Positions 16,611 to 24,739 of a stretch of DNA of 64,000 nt are shown piece by piece. Source of the stretch: Companilactobacillus mishanensis. GTDB taxonomy: Bacteria; Bacillota; Bacilli; Lactobacillales; Lactobacillaceae. Below the pieces are notes generated by a model that saw nothing but the letters and a program-made list of their open reading frames with translations, did no database searches and had not been told where the DNA came from. Location: positions 124,001 through 188,000 of the forward strand of contig NZ_RHON01000002.1 in the NCBI RefSeq assembly GCF_003946505.1. Direction: 5' to 3'. The translations under genes and the position numbers were made by a program. How positions within the stretch are numbered: the first letter of the stretch is position 1; every line of letters begins with the position of its first letter.

Positions 16611-19277
16611 TTACTGACTAACTTTTTTACTAAAGTCTAATCTGATCAGCTTATCAAGTTCTGCTACTGCGAAAACTATGATTCCTCCAACTAAGGCAAT
16701 CAACCATTCTGTTGTTCCAATTGCACTTGTGTGGAAGATTCCTTGCATAAATGGTACATAAGTTAAAATCACCTGAAGGACCATCATGATAGCAATGAAG
16801 ATGAAGGCATTTTTATTCACGAACATTTCTTTAGATAGTGCTAATTTTGGAGTTCGGATACTAAATAGGTAGAAAATCTTACCAACGATAAGCACGTTGA
16901 CCATAGTTGTGCTGGTTACTTCAGGGCTAACACCCATTCCTGTGAACCAAGTGTCGACGATCATACCGATTATTGCCATTAAAAATGAAATATAAGTAAC
17001 TTGGAAAACATCGTGGCGATTCATAAGTTTAGCACCGGTTTTACGTGGTGGTCGTTGCATGATGCCATCTTCAGCTGGCTCAAAAATCAAGGCGAACTGA
17101 ATTGTTATTGCGGAGACCATGTTGATCCAAAGTAATTGAGTTGGGTGAAGAGGGATGTCATCTCGAGTTAAGATGGCGAAGGCGATTATCAGACCTTCAG
17201 CAAACGAGATCGGCAATAAATAAAGAATACTTTTCTTAATATTGTCGAAGATACGACGTCCTTCACGGATAGCATTTGAAATCGTCGCAAAGTTATCATC
17301 AGTCAAAATCATGTCGGCAGAATCTTTAGCTACGTCGGTACCTTTGATACCCATCGCAACACCTATGTCAGCACGTTTTAGAGCTGGAGCATCATTAACT
17401 CCGTCACCAGTCATAGCTGTAACTTTATTGTTCTTTTGTAAGGCTTTGATGATCTCAATTTTATTACCAGGAGTAGTTCTAGCGAAAACCTGATTTTTAT
17501 CTGCAGCAATGATACGTTCTTCATCATTAAGAGCATCCCATTCGAGTCCTGTGATCGCATGGATCTCATCTGCTAAACCAAGCTTTTCACCGATAGCTTT
17601 TGCGGTCAGAGCACTGTCACCGGTAATCATTTTTACATCGACACCAGCGGAACGGATCTCCTTAAGTGCTTGAATAACTTCGTCACGTGGCGGATCAATT
17701 ATGGCTGCTAAACCTAAGAAAGTCAGTCCTTCGTTGATCAGTTCATGAGTTACGTCAGTTTCATTGTCAGGTACGTCACGATAGGCAACGGCAATTACAC
17801 GTTTACCATCTTTTGAATATTCTTCGACTTTACGAGTCCAACCTTCAATATCAAAGTTGGAGTCAACTTTTTGCGCCATTTTGAAAATTTTATCAGGAGA
17901 ACCTTTAACGAATAGAATTCTATCTTTAGCTTTGTCTTCAACTAATTGTCCGATATAACGGAAATCGGAATCAAAAGGTAAGATATCTACACGTTCAAAA
18001 CGTGATTTATCTTCAATTGGGAAGACCTTATGATAAAGCGATAAGAAGGCACCATCTGTTGGTTCACCATTTATTTTCCACTTGCCATCTTCTTGTAAAA
18101 GACGTGTATCATTAGCAAAATATCCAGCTTCTAAAAAGAGTTGCATCTTTTCATCGATTTCTATCGGTTGATCATTTTGAGTGATCTCTCCAACCGGAGC
18201 ATAACCAGTTCCACTAACTTGATACTCATTAGAATCAATTACTATATCAGTAACTGTCATTTCGTTTTTGGTTAACGTACCTGTTTTATCAGTGGCAATA
18301 ACATCGACGGAACCAAGCGTTTCAACGGATGGCAAAGTTTTGATGATTGTGTTCTGATTCTTAGCCATATCACTAACACCTTTAGCTAGAATCACTGATG
18401 TCGAAGCTGGTAATCCTTCAGGAATCGTACCGACCACGACAGCTACAACGGCCATTGCGAGTACTGGTAGTGAGTAAACTTGAAACATTAGACCAATTAC
18501 GAAGATAACTACCGCTGCTGCCAGGATAAAGTAAGATACATTGGCACCAAGTCGGTCGATCACCTTCATCAGTGGAGTTTTTCTTTGTTCAACGGAACTT
18601 ACTTCTGTCGAAATCTTACCAATTTCTGTTTTTTCAGCAGTGGCAACGACTAAACCAATTCCGCTACCTTTAGTTACAGCAGTAGATGCGAAGGCCATGT
18701 TTGTTTGATCAGCCAGAGAGACTTTATCGCCTGGTATAGCTTCTTCAGTTTTTTCAACCGAATTGGCCTCACCGGTCAATGAAGATTCCTGAATACTCAA
18801 GTTGTCAGATACGACAATTCTTAAATCGGCAGGGACATTGTCACCAGCCTCTAAAAAGACAGAGTCGCCAACAACGATTTCTTCAGCAGGGACTTCGGTA
18901 CGTTCACCATCTCGGTAAATAGTAGCGTCAGTCGAAAGCATCTCTTTGATTTTTTCAACAGCATTAGATGCACTTGTTTCTTGGAAATAACCAATCAAAG
19001 TGTTGATGATAACAACGATAGCAATAATCGCAGCATCCGAGTATTCACCCATTAATAGAGTGATCACTACTGCAGCTATCAGCACATAGATGACCATATT
19101 ATTGAATTGTCTAAGTAGAATTTTCCACTTAGGTGTCTGATGTGATTCAATTTTGTTGGGGCCATTCTCTGCCAATCTTTTGGCAGCCTCTTGTTCAGAA
19201 AGGCCTTGTTCGAAGTTTTCAGTATTATGTTTCTGCTGTATTTCAGATAATTCAGTCTGATAAGTTTCAGTGTCCAT
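16611..19277 (-). CDS. P2-type cation-transporting ATPase (paralogue B)
   Basis: An 888-aa paralogue of the next gene, with the same domain order: actuator LTGEANSV, PEGLP, DKTGTLT, TGDGVNDAPALKR, and ten predicted helices. M5 reads ISFAEG and M6 NMVSAITIQFALIFEP, again without the M6 Asp of Ca pumps. So M5 NxxE of paralogue A is SxxE here, a difference that could alter ion choice. The ATG is preceded by AGAGGATT. It stands upstream of paralogue A on the same strand but has its own leader and promoter, so the pair looks like a duplication of a whole regulated unit rather than a two-gene operon. Confidence 0.88.
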   Translation of the reverse strand: MDTETYQTELSEIQQKHNTENFEQGLSEQEAAKRLAENGPNKIESHQTPKWKILLRQFNNMVIYVLIAAVVITLLMGEYSDAAIIAIVVIINTLIGYFQETSASNAVEKIKEMLSTDATIYRDGERTEVPAEEIVVGDSVFLEAGDNVPADLRIVVSDNLSIQESSLTGEANSVEKTEEAIPGDKVSLADQTNMAFASTAVTKGSGIGLVVATAEKTEIGKISTEVSSVEQRKTPLMKVIDRLGANVSYFILAAAVVIFVIGLMFQVYSLPVLAMAVVAVVVGTIPEGLPASTSVILAKGVSDMAKNQNTIIKTLPSVETLGSVDVIATDKTGTLTKNEMTVTDIVIDSNEYQVSGTGYAPVGEITQNDQPIEIDEKMQLFLEAGYFANDTRLLQEDGKWKINGEPTDGAFLSLYHKVFPIEDKSRFERVDILPFDSDFRYIGQLVEDKAKDRILFVKGSPDKIFKMAQKVDSNFDIEGWTRKVEEYSKDGKRVIAVAYRDVPDNETDVTHELINEGLTFLGLAAIIDPPRDEVIQALKEIRSAGVDVKMITGDSALTAKAIGEKLGLADEIHAITGLEWDALNDEERIIAADKNQVFARTTPGNKIEIIKALQKNNKVTAMTGDGVNDAPALKRADIGVAMGIKGTDVAKDSADMILTDDNFATISNAIREGRRIFDNIKKSILYLLPISFAEGLIIAFAILTRDDIPLHPTQLLWINMVSAITIQFALIFEPAEDGIMQRPPRKTGAKLMNRHDVFQVTYISFLMAIIGMIVDTWFTGMGVSPEVTSTTMVNVLIVGKIFYLFSIRTPKLALSKEMFVNKNAFIFIAIMMVLQVILTYVPFMQGIFHTSAIGTTEWLIALVGGIIVFAVAELDKLIRLDFSKKVSQ

Positions 19278-19317
19278 TTAATAATCCTCTTTAATTTAAT
19301 TTGTGTAAAAGGGTATA

Positions 19318-19440
19318 GAAAAAAAGAGAACCTCGGTATAAGCGGTTTGATGGGGATGCGGAATTAATTATCATTGTGATAAAAATCTGCGCCAAGAAAT
19401 CGGATCAGCATTCCCATGAATGCCTACCAAAGTTCTCCTA
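19318..19440 (-). ncRNA. ATPase leader RNA B (candidate ion riboswitch/attenuator)
   Basis: Counterpart of leader A. The closing stem is TACC...GTTCTC (19425-19437) with GAGAAC...GGTA (19326-19338), ending in a U-run. A GCATTC/GAATGC hairpin (19408-19423), the block GATTTCTTGGC (19391-19401), a TTATCA/TGATAA hairpin (19368-19382) and a CGCA follow in the same order. Stem bases differ from leader A with pairing kept; the single-stranded blocks are identical. That pattern is what a ligand-binding RNA looks like. Confidence 0.65.
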
Positions 19441-19520
19441 GACAGGATTAACTTTCAATATTTGAATTGTAGAATTCGTCTTCAGTTGAGAAGGCTCCTT
19501 ATTTGTTTTTTAGTAATATT

Positions 19521-19549
19521 AGTTTAACAAGTATTTTATAACCCGTCAA
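19521..19549 (-). promoter_or_regulatory. Promoter of ATPase B leader
   Basis: Minus strand TTGACG (19544-19549), 17 bases, TAAACT (19521-19526). It is related to promoter A over most of its length. Confidence 0.75.
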
Positions 19550-19552
19550 TTT

Positions 19553-20932
19553 TTATCTTCTTGATAGCTTAACTATTGTTTCAACATGTGGAGTTTGTGG
19601 GAACATATCAACTGGTTGCAAGTAATCAACACGATATTTAGTCACAAGTTGAGTTAAATCTTTAGCTAAGGTAGAAGGGTTACATGAAATGTAAACAAAT
19701 TTTTCAGGACGGTTTGCCAAGATAGTTTTGATCAATTTATCGTCCAACCCAACACGTGGAGGGTCAACAATAACAGCGTTTGGATGAATGTCATCTTCCA
19801 ATAACTTTGGATAAACTTCATCAACAGAACCGACGTAATAGTCAGTGTTAGTAATGCCGTTCAATTCTGAATTCTTTTTGGCATCAGCGATAGCTTCTGG
19901 AATAATTTCGATTCCATAAACATGCTCAACTTGTTTTGCTAATGTGATACCAATAGTACCAACACCACAGTATGCATCTAACAGAATGTCAGATGGAGCA
20001 GGATGAAGTGCTTCAGCTGCTAAATCATAAAGTTTATCGGTTTGTAATGAATTAAGTTGCAAGAAGGCTCTAGGTGAGAGGTTGAAGGTATATCCATTGA
20101 TGTCTTCTTGAAGATACTCATCACCCCAGATAAGACGAGTCTCATCACCCCAAACGGCGCCTTGATCTTCAGTGTTGATATTTTGTGAGATAGAGCTTAT
20201 CTCGGGGATAGCCTCACGGATAGCTTCAACAAATTTGTGTTCTTTTAAGAACTTCTTTGAACGTGTGATGAAGGTTACTTGTAATTTGTTGAATTCAACT
20301 GATTGACGAATAACGATCATGCTGATGATTCCTGATTTTGCCTCAGGATTATAAACCGGCAATCCAAGTTCTTTAATTATTTTGACGATATTACGGATTG
20401 CCTTCATTGTTAGATCCATTTGAGTTGGCATGTCGGGTAGATCAACTAAGTCTTGGGTACCACTTTGATACAAGCCACAACGGATCTCACCATCAATTTC
20501 CTGAATCGGGAATTGAGCTTTATTACGATATCTTTCTTGTTGTGGGGATGCCAAAGTTGGCTTGATACGATAATGTTCGTATGCGTGTGGTTTATATTTA
20601 TTCAGAGATTCACGCAAAATGTCAGCCTTGAATCTTAATTGATCTTCATATTTGATATGAGCAAATTCAAGCCCACCAACTTTTTCAGCAAGTGGAGTGA
20701 CATCTTCATTTCTGTATGGGCTACGAGTTCTAATTTTATGAATTTTTCCATTTAAGAAGCGAGTATGTACTTCAGTGATTTCGCAAACGATAACATCTTC
20801 CGGGACAGCTCCTGGTACAAAAACAATAACGTGTTTGAAAAATCCAATTCCTTCACCGTTTATTCCGATTCTTCTGATAGTAAGTGGGAAACGGTCGCCC
20901 ACATTTAGTTCTTCAGTAATATTATTATCCAT
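19553..20932 (-). CDS. rlmD: 23S rRNA (uracil-5-)-methyltransferase, RlmD/RlmCD type
   Basis: A 459-aa TrmA/RumA-family enzyme that methylates uracil C5 in 23S rRNA using SAM. The N-terminal TRAM domain spans about 10-65 (GDRFPLTIRRIGINGEGIGF). The methyltransferase core carries LLDAYCGVGTIGI (SAM), VDPPRVGLDD, the catalytic Cys in VYISCNPSTLAKDL, and the C-terminal VDMFPQTPHVETIV. The four N-terminal Fe-S cysteines of enterobacterial RumA are not evident, as is usual for Gram-positive RlmCD. The ATG in AAATTAATGG is used, with AGGAG before it. It is divergent from recX with short spacing. Confidence 0.88.
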   Translation of the reverse strand: MDNNITEELNVGDRFPLTIRRIGINGEGIGFFKHVIVFVPGAVPEDVIVCEITEVHTRFLNGKIHKIRTRSPYRNEDVTPLAEKVGGLEFAHIKYEDQLRFKADILRESLNKYKPHAYEHYRIKPTLASPQQERYRNKAQFPIQEIDGEIRCGLYQSGTQDLVDLPDMPTQMDLTMKAIRNIVKIIKELGLPVYNPEAKSGIISMIVIRQSVEFNKLQVTFITRSKKFLKEHKFVEAIREAIPEISSISQNINTEDQGAVWGDETRLIWGDEYLQEDINGYTFNLSPRAFLQLNSLQTDKLYDLAAEALHPAPSDILLDAYCGVGTIGITLAKQVEHVYGIEIIPEAIADAKKNSELNGITNTDYYVGSVDEVYPKLLEDDIHPNAVIVDPPRVGLDDKLIKTILANRPEKFVYISCNPSTLAKDLTQLVTKYRVDYLQPVDMFPQTPHVETIVKLSRR

Positions 20933-20997
20933 TAATTTCTCCTTTGAGAAAATCTGCGTTAAACTTACACTTGAGTATAACATGCGAGGTAGAGCAA

Positions 20998-21768
20998 TTG
21001 ACAAAAGTCACCAAAATACAAGCACAGAAAAGAAAAGGTCGTTACAATATTTATCTTGACGGCACATATGCATTTCCAGTTGGAGAATCAACTTTGATCG
21101 AATTTCGATTGATGAAAGATGTTGAATTGACTGATGAGGAAATCAATAAAATAAAAGATCGTGAAAACGTCAATAAGGCATATGGCGATGCGGTCAATTA
21201 CTTGAGTTATCAATTAAGGACCATCAAAGAGATGAAAGACTACCTCTATAAGAAGGAATATGAAAGTCCAATAATCTATGATGTTCTGGAACGTTTGGAA
21301 AAACTACATTATTTAGATGACGAGGCTTATGCACAAAGTTTTATCAACACTCAACTGAACACGTCTGCCAATGGTCCCAAAATAATCAAACAAAAAATGT
21401 TTCAAAAAGGTGTTCCTGAATCGATAATCCAAATGAAAATGGATGAGATTGACCAGGATATTTTACTTGAGAATGCAACTGAGTTTGCTAAAAAACAAAT
21501 CCACAAGAATCGCCGTGCCTCTTTCCGACAACAATTGACCAAGCTGCGTCAAAGCCTGTATTCTAAAGGATTTAGTCCTGAGATCATTAATCAAACTATG
21601 GACAATATTGATTTGGAAAAAGACGAGGATGAGGAGAGTGAAAATCTTCGTAAGATGATCGACAAGGTCCAACATCGTTATGACAATCCGTCTAAGTTGA
21701 TCAAATACTTGATGGGTAAGGGTTATTCATATGACTCAATCAAGAAAGCTTTACAAAGTGACGATTAG
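20998..21768 (+). CDS. recX: Regulatory protein RecX
   Basis: A 256-aa member of the RecX family, which inhibits or modulates RecA. The N-terminal TKVTKIQAQKRKGRYNIYLDGTYAFPV and the three-helix RecX repeats (VNYLSYQLRTIKEMKDYLYKKEY, LEKLHYLDDEAYAQSFI, LRQSLYSKGFSPEII) are typical of the lactobacillar form. I choose the TTG at 20998 as start, since GCGAGGT lies 7-8 bases before it and the protein then begins like its homologues. A longer frame from upstream would overlap the divergent rlmD promoter. recA is not in the window. Confidence 0.88.
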   Translation: MTKVTKIQAQKRKGRYNIYLDGTYAFPVGESTLIEFRLMKDVELTDEEINKIKDRENVNKAYGDAVNYLSYQLRTIKEMKDYLYKKEYESPIIYDVLERLEKLHYLDDEAYAQSFINTQLNTSANGPKIIKQKMFQKGVPESIIQMKMDEIDQDILLENATEFAKKQIHKNRRASFRQQLTKLRQSLYSKGFSPEIINQTMDNIDLEKDEDEESENLRKMIDKVQHRYDNPSKLIKYLMGKGYSYDSIKKALQSDD

Positions 21769-21843
21769 TTTCAACTTTTCTTTCAATCGTTTCACAGCTC
21801 TGTTATAATTTTTTTGAACAAGTTTTTGAAAGCTGGTCATGTT

Positions 21844-22377
21844 ATGCAAATACCCAGAGAAGGGGATTACGTAGCAATCCAGAGTTACAAGCATGATGGT
21901 CATTTACATCGTACTTGGCGTGAAACAATGGTGTTAAAGACAAGCGAGAACGAAATAATTGGTTGTAACGAAAACACGTTAGTCACTGAATCAGACGGTC
22001 GCCGTTGGGTGACTCGAGAACCCGCAATTGTATATTTCCATAAGCACTACTGGTTCAATATTATTGCAATGATTCGTGATACTGGAGTTTCTTATTACTG
22101 TAATTTGGCTACTCCCTTTGCTTTAGATAAAGAAGCCATCAAATATATAGATTATGATTTAGACGTAAAGGTATTTCCTGACGGTGAAAAGCGTCTGCTT
22201 GATGTTGATGAATATGCAGCACACAGCAAGATGTGGAATTATCCGCCAGAGATAGATAAAATTCTACATTATAATGTTGATGTTTTAATTGATTGGATAG
22301 ACAAGGGAAAAGGTCCTTTTTCCCAAGCCTACATAGATCTCTGGATGAAGAGATATAAGGAATTATCTCACCATTAA
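21844..22377 (+). CDS. DUF402 nucleoside tri-/diphosphate phosphatase
   Basis: A 177-aa member of the family of Staphylococcus aureus Ntdp. The sequence [68 protein letters not shown] and DVDEY contains the acidic and Tyr residues that hold the divalent ion and phosphate in that family. I start at MQIPREGDY, where homologues begin, though the ribosome site is poor; a TTG ten codons upstream is an alternative. A good TATAAT lies at 21804-21809 with a weak TTTCAA 17 bases before it. It is downstream of recX on the same strand but has its own promoter. Confidence 0.85.
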   Translation: MQIPREGDYVAIQSYKHDGHLHRTWRETMVLKTSENEIIGCNENTLVTESDGRRWVTREPAIVYFHKHYWFNIIAMIRDTGVSYYCNLATPFALDKEAIKYIDYDLDVKVFPDGEKRLLDVDEYAAHSKMWNYPPEIDKILHYNVDVLIDWIDKGKGPFSQAYIDLWMKRYKELSHH

Positions 22378-22395
22378 TATGGGTTGCTCGATCCT

Positions 22396-22429
22396 AAAAA
22401 AAGACTGCTGAAATTTCAGCAGTCTTTTT
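22396..22429. terminator. Bidirectional terminator, DUF402 gene / AI-2E permease
   Basis: AAAGACTGCTGAAA pairs with TTTCAGCAGTCTTT as a perfect palindrome with A- and T-runs outside. Confidence 0.88.
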
Positions 22430-23564
22430 ATATTTCCGTAATAGTTGGATTTGATTTTTCTTCTTTTTTTAAAGTAGCATTTCGAATCAATTGATAAATT
22501 GTTGCTACGATTGGTACACCAACTAACATTCCGACAATGCCAGCCAGTCCACCACCAATCGTGATGGCAACTAAGACAAGAATTCCAGGTAATCCAATTG
22601 AACCACCAACAACGTGAGGATAAATCAGGTTTCCTTCAAGTTGTTGCAAAATAATGATAAATACTACGAACAATACACCCTGTAGTGGGGATGTGACTGC
22701 AATCAAGACAAAGCCAACACCGCCACCGATCCAAGCACCAATCATAGGAATCAAAGCTGTCATTCCGACTAAAGCACCTATCGACAATGCGTTTGGGAAT
22801 CTGAAGATCCACATGCCCAGTGCACACAACGTTCCAAGAATGAATGCTTCAGTGACTTGTCCCTTAATGAAACTTGAGAATGATTGATTGGCAATGTGTA
22901 ATACATAACGAGTTTTTTCCATAAATCTTGCAGGAAGAAATGCATCAAAAACACGATTCAGACGATTGCCGATTCTTTCTTTACCACTTACTAAGTAGAT
23001 AGCAAAGGTGAAGGCCAAAATGAAATTGAACAAACCTTTAGAAATACTTCCAAAAATTGATAGAGATGATGAGAATACACCAGAAAGTCCAGTAGAAATG
23101 AGTTTCATCAATTTTGCTTGAATGGAAGACCAATCAATTTTAGTAGTTTCAAGTTGGTCAATCAGCGTGTTGGCATTATTTGAGTTGTCGAGCCACTTGT
23201 TAATTTTATCAACGACATCAGGCAAACTGGTAAAGAATCCACTGATAGCGTCGATGAATTGTGGGATAACCAATCTCATGACCCAAGCGATGATAGCAAT
23301 AATGATGACTAAGGCCAAAATCAAAGCAGTTGGTCGGCGTAAACTAGTCCATATTTTTTTCTTAGCTTTAGGCCAAAAGTATTTTTCGAACATACTACTA
23401 AGAATGTTGATACAGTAAGCCAGAGCTGCTCCAATTACTAACGGTAAAGCCACAGACCAGAGAGCTTTAAATAAGTTGAATACTTGAGCAGGGTAGATTA
23501 TCAATATCAAAAATATGGCAATAAACGCACCATAGCGGATGAATTCTTGTTTGGTCAGTTTCAT
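22428..23564 (-). CDS. AI-2E family transporter (PerM/YdbI type)
   Basis: A 378-aa membrane protein with about seven or eight helices. Two N-terminal helices (FIRYGAFIAIFLILIIYP, then ALWSVALPLVIGAALAYC) are followed by a loop, a long central region (ISGFFTSLPDVVDKINKWL), and the conserved C-terminal half (GQVTEAFILGTLCALGMWIF, LIPMIGAWIGGGVGF, VGGSIGLPGILVLVAITIGGGLAGIVGMLVGVPI). The family exports small molecules or sodium in different members; the substrate here is unknown. It stands alone between convergent and co-directional neighbours. Confidence 0.85.
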   Translation of the reverse strand: MKLTKQEFIRYGAFIAIFLILIIYPAQVFNLFKALWSVALPLVIGAALAYCINILSSMFEKYFWPKAKKKIWTSLRRPTALILALVIIIAIIAWVMRLVIPQFIDAISGFFTSLPDVVDKINKWLDNSNNANTLIDQLETTKIDWSSIQAKLMKLISTGLSGVFSSSLSIFGSISKGLFNFILAFTFAIYLVSGKERIGNRLNRVFDAFLPARFMEKTRYVLHIANQSFSSFIKGQVTEAFILGTLCALGMWIFRFPNALSIGALVGMTALIPMIGAWIGGGVGFVLIAVTSPLQGVLFVVFIIILQQLEGNLIYPHVVGGSIGLPGILVLVAITIGGGLAGIVGMLVGVPIVATIYQLIRNATLKKEEKSNPTITEI

Positions 23565-23608
23565 AGATTTCCCCTTTGATTTAATTAAAACTATCTTATC
23601 ATTTTAGT

Positions 23609-24529
23609 TTACAAAATAGGATTTAAATATTTTTGAGTTAATTCGTCGAGTAACTTTACTGGTGCAATGACGTTTGCGGATTTCTTATAAGAAATGCCTA
23701 CATCCGTGCTCAGCAAATTAGTGGGCATTCGGTAAACGTTAAGGTGTGCATTAGGACGAATCAGGTTTTGTTGCAATACTTGCGAGACGATAAAAGTACA
23801 ACCAATTTGTTGATCTGCCAACTGAGCAGCAATATCCATATTGGCAACTTCGGTCGTTATGTTGATCGAGATTCCGTTATCTATCAAGAAGTGGTCTAAC
23901 ATTTCTTGGTAACGTGAATCGCCACGTATTTTGATAAACTTTTCGTTTTGAATCGATTCGAGGGCGTATGGAAATTCAGGTGGATAGTTTCTTGAGGGAT
24001 CGAATAATTTAGATGATTTTGGTACCAAAATGTAAATAGGTGTTTCTGACAGTTTCTTGTAAATAAGCTTTTTGTTATAAATTGGCATTCCAATGAAGAA
24101 ATTAATTTCGCCATTTATTAAGGATTTTTCGGCCTGGTAAGTTGGCATCTCAAGTAATCTGGTTCGGATGTCAGGGTATTTTTCAATAAATGCTGGCATG
24201 ATTTTTGGGAAAAATATTCTTCCTAATGGCTGATTTGTTGCGATAACAATCTCACCGTGTGCATACTTTGCCAGACTAGACATCTGTGTTTTCAATGAGG
24301 AATACTCATTTTCTTGTTGACGCAAATAATTAAGCATGATGGTACCGGCATACGATAGCTGTAATGGTTTTACATCTCTGTCGATCAAGGAAACACCGAA
24401 CTTCTTTTCATATTCATGGACCGTTTGACTGATATAAGGTTGGGTCACATAAAGACTATTTGCAGCTTTTGAAATGCTTCCATATTTTGAAATTGCCTCG
24501 AGAAACTTCATTAACTTATCATTTTTCAA
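23609..24529 (-). CDS. LysR-family transcriptional regulator
   Basis: A 306-aa LysR protein. Residues 5-64 are the winged helix-turn-helix (LMKFLEAISKYGSISKAANSL, then VTQPYISQTVHEYEKKFGVSLIDRD). The C-terminal two-lobed effector domain begins near residue 90 (GEIVIATNQPLGRIFFPKIMPAF). It is divergent from the enoate reductase gene at 24740, a layout in which LysR proteins usually control the neighbour (inference). A perfect palindrome lies 20 bases upstream of its start. The effector is unknown. Confidence 0.85.
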   Translation of the reverse strand: MKNDKLMKFLEAISKYGSISKAANSLYVTQPYISQTVHEYEKKFGVSLIDRDVKPLQLSYAGTIMLNYLRQQENEYSSLKTQMSSLAKYAHGEIVIATNQPLGRIFFPKIMPAFIEKYPDIRTRLLEMPTYQAEKSLINGEINFFIGMPIYNKKLIYKKLSETPIYILVPKSSKLFDPSRNYPPEFPYALESIQNEKFIKIRGDSRYQEMLDHFLIDNGISINITTEVANMDIAAQLADQQIGCTFIVSQVLQQNLIRPNAHLNVYRMPTNLLSTDVGISYKKSANVIAPVKLLDELTQKYLNPIL

Positions 24530-24548
24530 TTTTAAGCGCCTCCCGTAA

Positions 24549-24565
24549 TGTGAATACTATTCACA
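24549..24565. promoter_or_regulatory. Palindromic operator candidate for the LysR regulator
   Basis: TGTGAATACTATTCACA, a 17-base perfect inverted repeat holding a T-N11-A LysR-type core, lies in the divergent intergenic region. Confidence 0.55.
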
Positions 24566-24739
24566 ATCAAATGATTTTGATATTTATTACAATTACTATT
24601 AATAAACAGTTTTACTATAATAAAACGGTTATACTTTCATCCCTATATTCTAATTGTACATACTTTGTAAAAGAATGCACAATGTAATTGTAAACAATAT
24701 TAATTAATTTGTAGATAAAAATATGAGGAGGAAAAAGTA

